Under the pieces are notes generated by a model. That model made no database searches and had not been told where the DNA came from. It was given only the letters and a program-made list of their open reading frames with translations. From JANOBJ01 sp031411575 (lineage in GTDB: Bacteria; Pseudomonadota; Gammaproteobacteria; Burkholderiales; Burkholderiaceae_C), in the NCBI GenBank assembly GCA_031411575.1, contig JANOBJ010000231.1, positions 1 through 5,211 on the forward strand: a DNA stretch of 5,211 bases, written 5' to 3'. Positions 1 to 5,211 of the stretch are shown here, in pieces (positions within the stretch are counted from its first letter, which is position 1; each line of letters begins with the position of its first letter). The translations under genes were made by a program, and so were the position numbers.

Positions 1-41
1 CCCGGATGGCCCAGCCAGGCCGGAAGCCGCCGCCAGGTGAT

Positions 42-58
42 GCTATATTATTAATAGC
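42..58. repeat. 17-bp interrupted palindrome GCTAT-N7-ATAGC downstream of the acylase gene
   Basis: The arms TGCTAT (41-46) and ATAGCA (54-59) are perfect inverted repeats around a 7-nt A/T-only spacer. The element starts about 30 bases past the acylase stop codon and is an A/T island in GC-rich DNA. It could form a 6-bp stem-loop at the 3' end of the acylase mRNA. On the minus strand no U-run follows it, so it is not a canonical Rho-independent terminator. It has the same geometry as the palindrome at 1846-1862 inside the acylase gene. From memory, short GCTAT...ATAGC palindromes are frequent in Comamonadaceae genomes; this was not checked here. The rest of 1-89 shows no supportable gene. 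Confidence 0.6.
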
Positions 59-89
59 AAACTATGACCACCCGACGAGCACCAGAGCA

Positions 90-2597
90 CTAATTGGGCA
101 TTAAAACCAGGTTGTTGCGCCATTCCGCCGGGTTCAGCCTCAGCGCCCGGTACTGCACCTTGGCCCAGCCCTCGCTCATGTCGCGGTAGCGGCTGGAAAA
201 CACCAGCCCGCTCTGTCCGGTCTGGTAGATGAAGCGCGAATTCTCCAGGCTGGACAGGTCGTACACCGCGCGCATCGACGCGGCGTGGCGGTTGGCAAAC
301 GGCGTCTTGGGGTCGTTCGGCCAGTACTGGCCCACGTTGACGGTGAACGGGTCGCCGCCGGTCGGCACCTGCACGTCAAACCAGCGCGCCAGCGGCCCGA
401 CGTTGCTGAACGGGCGGTGCGTGCTGAGGGCCGGGTGCGCCCTGCCCCATTGCCACTGCGCCACATCGGCGCCGTACAGCGCATGCAGCCGGTCGAGTGC
501 ACGGTGGAGGGCGGCGCCGGACTGCTCGGCGCACGATTTGGGCGCGCACCACCAAGCATCATTCGTTTCCAGCACCTGCTCCACCAGGCCGCGAAAATGC
601 CGCTTGCCGTACTGCGCCTTGAAGCGAGCCTCGCCGATGCGCGGCGCGATCAGCCCGCGCGCCAGCTCGTCGGCCCAGACCGCAAACACCAGCGGCGCGG
701 CGCCGTCCGGGCGCATCACGGCGTCGAAGCCCTTGAGCTGGGCCTGCGCGGCCGGCGCCAGCGCGTGCGCGGAGGCGGTTTTCTGCAGGTGCGGCAACAG
801 CCGCTGCGTGGCCAGCGAGAGCTGGTCGGCGTGCGCCTCGCGCATGCTGTCCAGGCTGTGTTTCGGTACCGCGGCCAGCAGCTGCTCGATGCGGTCAAAG
901 CGGTACGGCGCGGCCCAGTCCTGCCCCATGAAGTGCGGGTAGCCGGGCACGGTGATGCGCTGGTTGGCGGTGGCGATGAAGCCCTTGCGCGCGGTCTCAG
1001 TCGGGTCGTCCTGCGGGTTGTCGGCGTACGGAAGGTAGCCCTGCCAGTCGTAGCGCGCCTCCCAGCCGGGCGACGGCGCGACGCCCCTGATGTCGTTGTC
1101 GGGATGGCGCAACGGCGTCTTGCCGATGGCCTTGAAGGCGATCTTGCCGGCGGTATCGGCGATCACCACGTTCTGCATCGGCGAGTGGTAGCCGGAGGCG
1201 GCGGCCACCATCTGCTCCACGGTCTGGGCGCGGTTGGTCTTGAGGCCGGCGTCCACTGTCAGGTTGTCGGGGTCCAGCGCGCTCCAGCGCAGCGCCAGCA
1301 CGAATTTTTGCGTGTCGAGCAGCTCGCCGTGCGGGGCTTGTGCGTCGGACAGCACCGGGCCGTGGCGCGTGCTGCGCACGGGAAGCGTCACATCGGGCCG
1401 CTTGGCGACCTTGATCACCTCGGTGCGAGTGCCAAACGCGGCCCAGCCGTCGGGCGTCTTGTACTGCGCGGGGTTGGCGGGGTTGATCTGCTCCAGGTAC
1501 AGGTCCTGTACATCCGGGCCGGTGTTGGTGAAGCCCCAGGCCACCTGCTCGGTCCGGCCCAGTACCACAAACGGCAGGCCCGGCAGCGTGGCACCCACCA
1601 CCTCCAGCCCGGGCGCGTGCAGGCCGGCAAAGTACCAAATGGCGGGCGCCGTGAGCCCCAGGTGCGGGTCATTGGCGAGCAGCGGCTTGCCGCTGGTGGT
1701 GTGGCTGCCGGCCACCACCCAGTTGTTGCTGCCCTTGCCCTCGACGTTGCCGGCGTTGGCGGCGAAGTCGGCCGCCCACAACGCCATCTCTGCGGCCATT
1801 TTGGAGCCAAAAAAGCCCGTTGTCCGCATCAGCTGGTCATTATTAGCTACAGTTTTTGTAGCAGTTGGAAGTTGCCCGGTGGGCTGGGCGCGGTAGATGC
1901 CGAGGTCGTTGTAGAGCCGGTGAAAGTCGGTTCTGGAGGCCGGCGGCTCGCCCGGGTACGGCGGGAACAGCTGCCACAGCCGCTCGGTGGTCAGGCCGCG
2001 CGCGTTCGACAGCCGGGCAAATTCGGTGCCCCAGTTGCCGCCCAGATCCAGCGCCATCATGATCGACCAGCCCACGCTGTCCTCGGCCGTCCAGGCCGGG
2101 CCCGAGCCGCCACCGGGTTGGGTGCGCAGGATGTGGAATTCGGGCGGCAACGCCTGCGACGAGCTGGCGTGAAAGGTGTTGATGCCCTCGGCATAGGCGC
2201 GCACCGCTTCCTGCGCCTCGGCCGGCAGGCGGGCCAGCTGGGCGCGGGCGGCGGGCATGATGCCCAGCGTGCGCATCAGCTTGTCGGTGTCCAGCGTGGA
2301 CTCGCCAAACAGCTCGGACAGCTCGCCGTGCATCACCCGGCGGTTGAATTCCAGCTGCCAGCCGCGCTCTTGCGCGTGCACATAGCCCAAGCTGAACCAG
2401 GCGTCGCGGGCCGATTTGGCGCGGATATGCGTCACATCCGACGCGTCGCGCTGCACCTGCACGGCAGCGGTTAATCCGGGGGTCTTCAGTTCGCCATCGA
2501 GTTGCGGAAAGCTGCGGGTGACATAGATGCCCGCGGCAATCGCCAGCACCAGCAGCAGTGCCAGCAGGGTCCAGCCGGCTCGTCGAAGTGTTTTCAT
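90..2597 (-). CDS. Penicillin/AHL acylase-family Ntn hydrolase (exported, self-processing amidase precursor)
   Basis: This 835-residue precursor belongs to the penicillin acylase (peptidase S45) family, periplasmic amidases that cut themselves into alpha and beta chains and hydrolyse acyl-amide bonds (beta-lactam side chains, acyl-homoserine lactones, related amides). Residues 1-7 are basic and about 10-26 are hydrophobic, giving a signal peptide or membrane anchor without a lipobox Cys. The alpha region carries family blocks around R50-D51, H57-I58 and G71-Y72 to R78. GKG-SNNW places the autoproteolytic nucleophile at Ser290, the beta-chain N-terminus. Relative to it, D362 and D365 fall exactly at beta73 and beta76, the calcium ligands of E. 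coli penicillin G acylase; E192 may be the alpha-chain ligand. TANQ at 543-546 supplies the oxyanion-hole Asn545. His312 is at beta23, where penicillin G acylase has Gln and AHL and cephalosporin acylases have His. C684 and C689 could form a disulfide. Length is normal. The start is supported by GGAG 8 nt upstream. Residues 243-253 are an A/T-rich, repeat-like segment in the presumed linker. The family is secure; the substrate is not known. Confidence 0.93.
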   Translation of the reverse strand: MKTLRRAGWTLLALLLVLAIAAGIYVTRSFPQLDGELKTPGLTAAVQVQRDASDVTHIRAKSARDAWFSLGYVHAQERGWQLEFNRRVMHGELSELFGESTLDTDKLMRTLGIMPAARAQLARLPAEAQEAVRAYAEGINTFHASSSQALPPEFHILRTQPGGGSGPAWTAEDSVGWSIMMALDLGGNWGTEFARLSNARGLTTERLWQLFPPYPGEPPASRTDFHRLYNDLGIYRAQPTGQLPTATKTVANNDQLMRTTGFFGSKMAAEMALWAADFAANAGNVEGKGSNNWVVAGSHTTSGKPLLANDPHLGLTAPAIWYFAGLHAPGLEVVGATLPGLPFVVLGRTEQVAWGFTNTGPDVQDLYLEQINPANPAQYKTPDGWAAFGTRTEVIKVAKRPDVTLPVRSTRHGPVLSDAQAPHGELLDTQKFVLALRWSALDPDNLTVDAGLKTNRAQTVEQMVAAASGYHSPMQNVVIADTAGKIAFKAIGKTPLRHPDNDIRGVAPSPGWEARYDWQGYLPYADNPQDDPTETARKGFIATANQRITVPGYPHFMGQDWAAPYRFDRIEQLLAAVPKHSLDSMREAHADQLSLATQRLLPHLQKTASAHALAPAAQAQLKGFDAVMRPDGAAPLVFAVWADELARGLIAPRIGEARFKAQYGKRHFRGLVEQVLETNDAWWCAPKSCAEQSGAALHRALDRLHALYGADVAQWQWGRAHPALSTHRPFSNVGPLARWFDVQVPTGGDPFTVNVGQYWPNDPKTPFANRHAASMRAVYDLSSLENSRFIYQTGQSGLVFSSRYRDMSEGWAKVQYRALRLNPAEWRNNLVLMPN
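1846..1862. repeat. 17-bp interrupted palindrome GCTAC-N7-GTAGC inside the acylase coding sequence
   Basis: The arms GCTAC (1846-1850) and GTAGC (1858-1862) flank a 7-nt spacer; the first spacer base also pairs with the last, so a 6-bp stem with a 5-nt loop is possible. The element sits in a 33-base patch (1839-1871) of about 33% GC in which eleven successive acylase codons (residues 243-253) all end in A or T, unlike the G/C-ending codons around it. Arm length and spacing match the palindrome at 42-58, though the spacer sequences differ. The reading frame passes through it without a stop. The best explanation is a copy of a small dispersed repeat inserted in frame and retained. That origin is inferred; the base composition and symmetry are seen directly. 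Confidence 0.6.
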
Positions 2598-2603
2598 GGG
2601 GTG

Positions 2604-2609
2604 CTCTCC
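2604..2609 (-). promoter_or_regulatory. Ribosome binding site of the acylase gene
   Basis: On the minus strand GGAGAG precedes the ATG at 2597, with 8 nt between GGAG and the start codon. This is a good Shine-Dalgarno match and supports that ATG as the start of the acylase. The remainder of the 71-bp gap (2598-2668) is very GC-rich, with several GCGCC repeats at about 2642-2668. No clear -10/-35 promoter was recognised there, so the acylase may be read from the upstream cyclase transcript. Confidence 0.75.
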
Positions 2610-2668
2610 GGTGGGCGTGGGGCGGCCAAACGTGCGCGCGCAGGGCGCGGCGCTAGGCGCTGGCGCGA

Positions 2669-3622
2669 TCAGCCCGGGCTGCGGGAGCGGCCGGGGCGGT
2701 GCAGCAGCTCCATCGAGCCGGCCTTGAGGCTGAACGTGACGGTGGGCACCGTGAAGTCACCAAACGGCGCGCCGAGCGCAATTTCGCCGGTGCCATGCAG
2801 CGCGCATTCTTCGCGGCGCAGCGCGAGCTCGCTGCCGCCTTCAAACCGCACCCAGGTGCCGTAGCTGCTCAAGTCGGTGAGCACAAACGCGCCGTTGCGC
2901 GACTCGATACGCGCGTGGATGCGCGAGACGCGCGGGTCGTTGATGACGAAATCCGCTTCGACCACGCGGCCCAGCTGGATCGGCAGTTGCGTGGTGCTGA
3001 ACTTGGCGGTGAGATCGAGCCACGACAACTCGATCTGGCTCGGCCGGGTGTCTTTTTGCAGCTGCACCAAGTCCAGCTTGGCCGGCATGGTGAGGAAATC
3101 GGTGCCGATTTCGGTCTGCCAGTCGATCCGGTAGACCACGCGGGCCTCGGCCCGCCCGCGAATGTTGATCGGCCCGAGGCTGCGGCAACGCGCATCGTCT
3201 TCGGACAGCTGCTCGACCACCGTGTCAGAGGCCCAGATCTGGTCGGGCCCGGACATGTCGCTCAGGCGCGAAGCCACGTTCACGGCGTCGCCATAGCAAT
3301 CGCCGTCCACCACGACCACCTCGCCCGAATCGACCCCGACCTGCAGGCGCATGCGCAGGTTTTCGGGCCACTTTTCGATGCGTTTCTGATGGGTGCGCTG
3401 CAGGCTGACGACGGCCTCGATGGCGTTGACGCCATCCGGAAACACCGCCAGCACGCCATCGCCGAGCGTCTTGACGACACGGCCCTCGTGCGCCTCGCAG
3501 ACGGTGCCGATCCAGCCGGTCAAACGCGTGATGGCTTGTGTGGCCTTGGAATTGCCGAGCGTCTCGAAGACGCCGGTGCTTCCGGTCAGATCAGCAAAAA
3601 CGACGGTGGTGGTGGCTGCCAT
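2669..3622 (-). CDS. Class III adenylate cyclase with C-terminal FHA domain
   Basis: This 317-residue soluble protein has two domains. Residues about 5-165 form a class III nucleotide cyclase catalytic domain, which makes cAMP (or cGMP) from the nucleoside triphosphate and normally works as a homodimer with shared active sites. The expected residues are all visible: metal-binding D11 (FADLTGST) and D55 (KTLGDG), purine-selecting K51 and D108, and transition-state N115 and R119 (GDAVNVASRL). The K/D pair predicts ATP as substrate. Residues about 205-300 form an FHA domain, a phosphothreonine-binding module, with G218-R219, S233-R234-I235-H236, N243-G244 and D250-L251-S252-S253-Y254-G255-T256. 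The usual Asn before that last GT is Tyr254 here. No membrane segment or signal peptide is seen, so it is cytoplasmic. The ATG is fixed by an in-frame stop two codons upstream, although its ribosome binding site is weak. The FHA domain suggests control by, or tethering to, a phosphorylated partner; no kinase or phosphatase is encoded in this window. The fold is secure; product and partner are inferred. Confidence 0.92.
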   Translation of the reverse strand: MAATTTVVFADLTGSTGVFETLGNSKATQAITRLTGWIGTVCEAHEGRVVKTLGDGVLAVFPDGVNAIEAVVSLQRTHQKRIEKWPENLRMRLQVGVDSGEVVVVDGDCYGDAVNVASRLSDMSGPDQIWASDTVVEQLSEDDARCRSLGPINIRGRAEARVVYRIDWQTEIGTDFLTMPAKLDLVQLQKDTRPSQIELSWLDLTAKFSTTQLPIQLGRVVEADFVINDPRVSRIHARIESRNGAFVLTDLSSYGTWVRFEGGSELALRREECALHGTGEIALGAPFGDFTVPTVTFSLKAGSMELLHRPGRSRSPG

Positions 3623-3764
3623 GCCCTACTGCGCGCAAGAGTTGTAACGGCTTGAGTGTAGGGCATTGGCGCTCACTTTTGATGGACGGCGGCGCGCCGG
3701 AACAACACTGGCGCAGGGGGCGACCCCGCCTCGCAGCCCCCGTGGGAGCTTTGCCCCGCCATCG
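3623..3764. other. 142-bp intergenic gap between dehydrogenase and cyclase genes
   Basis: No coding sequence is supported here. The dehydrogenase-proximal half is GC-rich and can form hairpins (3735-3750 and 3715-3731), while the cyclase-proximal part (about 3641-3682) is less GC-rich and could hold a cyclase promoter. A TACACT sequence on the minus strand (3655-3660) is a possible -10 element, but no good -35 partner is present, so it is not annotated as a promoter. A 10-bp perfect palindrome CGGCGCGCCG lies at 3690-3699. Confidence 0.5.
3735..3750 (-). other. GC-rich hairpin 3' of the dehydrogenase gene (possible weak transcription end)
   Basis: About 15 bases after the dehydrogenase stop codon, the minus strand reads AGCTCC-CACG-GGGGCT, a 6-bp stem including one G-T (G-U) pair with a 4-nt loop. 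A second hairpin (GGGG, 3-nt loop, CCCC within 3715-3731) follows. Neither is followed by a run of T on the minus strand, so neither is a standard intrinsic terminator. They may stabilise the mRNA 3' end or cause pausing, or may only reflect GC-rich composition. Confidence 0.3.
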
Positions 3765-5186
3765 TCAGGCGGCCTTCAGTTGCAGCGCCTTGAATTCAAG
3801 AAATTCCTCGAACCCGTAGACCCCGTTTTCGCGTCCGTTGCCCGACTGCTTGTAGCCGCCGAACGGCGCGTTGCCGTTAAAGGCGCCGCCATTGATGTCG
3901 ATCTGCCCGGTGCGGATGCGCCGCGCCACGGCAATCGCACTGGCGTCGTCCTTGCCCCAGACCGCGCCGCCCAGCCCGTAAATGGTGTCATTGGCAATCT
4001 TCACGGCCTCGTCCACATCCTGGTAGGTGATGACGACCAGCACCGGGCCGAAAATCTCTTCGCGCGCCAGCGTGTCGGTGGGCTTCACGCGCAGCACGGT
4101 CGGTTGCACGAAGTAGCCTTTGTCGAGCGCGGGCCGCGCAGCGCCCCCCGCGATCACCTCGGCGCCTTCGGCGATGCCCTGTTCGATGAAACCCAGCACC
4201 CGGTCGCGCTGCGCGGCGCTCACCAGCGGCCCGAGCTTGGTGGTCTCTTCCAGGCTTGGCCCGATAGTGAAGCGCGCCATCACGCCCTGCAACTGCGCTT
4301 TGGCCTCGGCGTAGCGGCTCTCGGGCACCAGCAGGCGGGTATGGGCGCTGCAGGTCTGCCCGCTGTTGAGCAGGCACGACGAGACACTGCCCTTGATCGC
4401 GGCTTCCAGATCGGCGTCGGGCAGGATGACGCTGGCCGACTTGCCGCCCAGCTCCAGCGCCACGCGCTTGACGCTCTGGCTCGCCAGCTCGGCCACCCGC
4501 TTGCCGGCGCGCGTGGAGCCGGTGAAGCTCACCATGTCGACATCGGGGTGCGTGGCCAGCACCTCGCCCACCACCGGCCCGCTGCCGTTGACCAGGTTGA
4601 AGACGCCCGGCGGCAGGCCGGCCTCATGAATGACTTCGGCCAGGATCATGGCATTGACCGGCGCAATCTCGCTCGGCTTGAGCACAACGGTGCAGCCCGC
4701 CACCAGCGCCGGTGCGACTTTCAGCGTGATCTGGTTGAGCGGAAAATTCCACGGCGTGATGCAGCCCACCACGCCAATCGGCTCGCGCACCACCAGCGAG
4801 TTGCCTACCTTTTCTTCCCACTCGAAGGCGCGTGCCACCTTGGCGAAATTGGCCCAGTTCCACACCGGCATGCCCACCTGCACCGGCTTGGCCAGCTTGA
4901 TCGGCATGCCCACTTCGCGCGCGATGGTGGTGGCCATGTCATCCATGCGGGCCTTCAGGCCGGCCGACACATTGTCGAGGTAGGCGGCACGTGTTTCCAC
5001 GGGCAGTGCCGACCAGCCATCAAACGCGGCGCGCGCGGCGCGCACAGCCGACTCGGCTTCATCGGCTGTTCCGGCCGGAACGGTGGCCATTTCCTCTTCA
5101 GTGCTCGAATCGTGAACGTGAAATACGTCACGCGATTGCGCTTTTTCCCACTGGCCGTTGATGTAGTGCGAGGTGTAGTGCTTCAT
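3765..5186 (-). CDS. NAD(P)-dependent aldehyde dehydrogenase
   Basis: This 473-residue cytoplasmic enzyme of the ALDH superfamily oxidises an aldehyde to its carboxylate with NAD(P)+ through a cysteine thiohemiacetal. The landmarks appear in order: T144-P145-W146-N147-F148-P149, where N147 stabilises the oxyanion; K170-P171-S172-E173 for cofactor binding, with E173 at the position that usually favours NAD+; F221-T222-G223-S224-T225 with G228 (GSTxxG) for the dinucleotide; general base E245 in LELGGK; nucleophile C279 in GQTC; E377 in EIFGPV; and P441-F442-G443-G444. Length is typical and both ends are complete. The ATG is fixed because an in-frame TAA (5202-5204) lies five codons upstream with no alternative start between. 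It is the first of three same-strand genes, 142 bp before the cyclase, a gap large enough for separate promoters. The specific substrate cannot be read from sequence; the family includes enzymes for aliphatic, aromatic and semialdehyde substrates, so no gene symbol is given. Confidence 0.95.
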   Translation of the reverse strand: MKHYTSHYINGQWEKAQSRDVFHVHDSSTEEEMATVPAGTADEAESAVRAARAAFDGWSALPVETRAAYLDNVSAGLKARMDDMATTIAREVGMPIKLAKPVQVGMPVWNWANFAKVARAFEWEEKVGNSLVVREPIGVVGCITPWNFPLNQITLKVAPALVAGCTVVLKPSEIAPVNAMILAEVIHEAGLPPGVFNLVNGSGPVVGEVLATHPDVDMVSFTGSTRAGKRVAELASQSVKRVALELGGKSASVILPDADLEAAIKGSVSSCLLNSGQTCSAHTRLLVPESRYAEAKAQLQGVMARFTIGPSLEETTKLGPLVSAAQRDRVLGFIEQGIAEGAEVIAGGAARPALDKGYFVQPTVLRVKPTDTLAREEIFGPVLVVITYQDVDEAVKIANDTIYGLGGAVWGKDDASAIAVARRIRTGQIDINGGAFNGNAPFGGYKQSGNGRENGVYGFEEFLEFKALQLKAA

Positions 5187-5211
5187 AGGAGGTTTACTGC
5201 CTTAAATGGGC
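5187..5211 (-). promoter_or_regulatory. Dehydrogenase 5' leader with CCTCCT abutting the start codon
   Basis: On the minus strand the bases directly before the ATG read CCTCCT (5187-5192), the complement of a Shine-Dalgarno core rather than a ribosome binding site. The only purine-rich candidate is AAGG (5200-5203), 13 nt from the ATG, which is weak and distant. Only 25 bases of leader are visible, so no promoter can be called. On the opposite strand the same bases give AGGAGG with an ATG at 5206, 13 nt away, which might belong to a divergent gene starting at the window edge. Confidence 0.35.

Noticed and set aside
41..59. Palindrome at 41-59 as a Rho-independent terminator of the acylase gene
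   Set aside because: The stem is only 6 bp and mostly A/T, and no T-run follows it on the minus strand.
1809..1814. Run of six A (T6 in the acylase coding strand), a possible slippage or programmed frameshift site
   Set aside because: The frame is continuous through it and continues directly into the conserved Ser290 region. No downstream pseudoknot or alternative product was evident.
285..2474. Very long plus-strand open frame (729 codons) opposite the acylase gene
   Set aside because: It is antisense to a gene with clear family motifs. In GC-rich DNA with strong G/C third positions, stop codons are rare in some antisense frames. Its translation is low-complexity, rich in Arg, Gly, Val and Ala, with no recognisable motif.
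2699..3655. 318-codon plus-strand open frame opposite the cyclase gene
   Set aside because: Same antisense artefact. The minus strand encodes all cyclase and FHA motifs, while this frame shows none and has no convincing ribosome binding site.
3690..3699. Perfect 10-bp palindrome CGGCGCGCCG between dehydrogenase and cyclase genes
   Set aside because: All G/C in a GC-rich gap and short enough to arise by chance. No second copy or operator pair was seen.
4630..4983. Plus-strand open frames opposite the dehydrogenase (also 4120-4314 and 4366-4629)
   Set aside because: Short antisense frames over a well-conserved ALDH gene, with no motif and no ribosome binding site.

Overview
The window is GC-rich bacterial DNA that is almost completely coding, with three complete genes all on the minus strand. 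In transcription order (right to left) they are a NAD(P)-dependent aldehyde dehydrogenase (5186 to 3765), a class III nucleotide cyclase fused to a C-terminal FHA domain (3622 to 2669), and an exported penicillin/acyl-homoserine-lactone acylase-family Ntn hydrolase (2597 to 90). The strong G/C bias at third codon positions, the protein style and two short GCTAY-N7-RTAGC palindromes suggest a betaproteobacterium of the order Burkholderiales, probably Comamonadaceae (the Polaromonas, Rhodoferax, Acidovorax or Variovorax group). This placement is inferred from recalled features and was not checked by a search.

Layout: positions 1-89 lie downstream of the acylase gene and hold one 17-bp interrupted palindrome. 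Positions 90-2597 are the acylase. A 71-bp gap (2598-2668) carries its ribosome binding site. Positions 2669-3622 are the cyclase-FHA gene. A 142-bp gap (3623-3764) holds GC-rich hairpins but no convincing terminator. Positions 3765-5186 are the dehydrogenase, and the last 25 bases are its immediate 5' leader. No RNA gene, CRISPR array, insertion sequence or phage gene was seen.

All three proteins keep the catalytic residues expected of their families, so none looks like a pseudogene. Same-strand order with modest gaps allows co-transcription, but the functions (cytoplasmic aldehyde oxidation, cytoplasmic cAMP-type signalling, periplasmic amide hydrolysis) do not form an obvious pathway. They may simply be neighbours.

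The most notable signal is a pair of palindromes with the same geometry (GCTAY, 7-nt spacer, RTAGC). One lies just after the acylase stop codon. The other lies inside the acylase reading frame, in a patch of eleven consecutive A/T-ending codons that encodes part of the predicted linker just before the autoproteolytic Ser290. This looks like a small dispersed repeat tolerated in frame in a processed-out spacer. No clearly new multi-gene system is visible.
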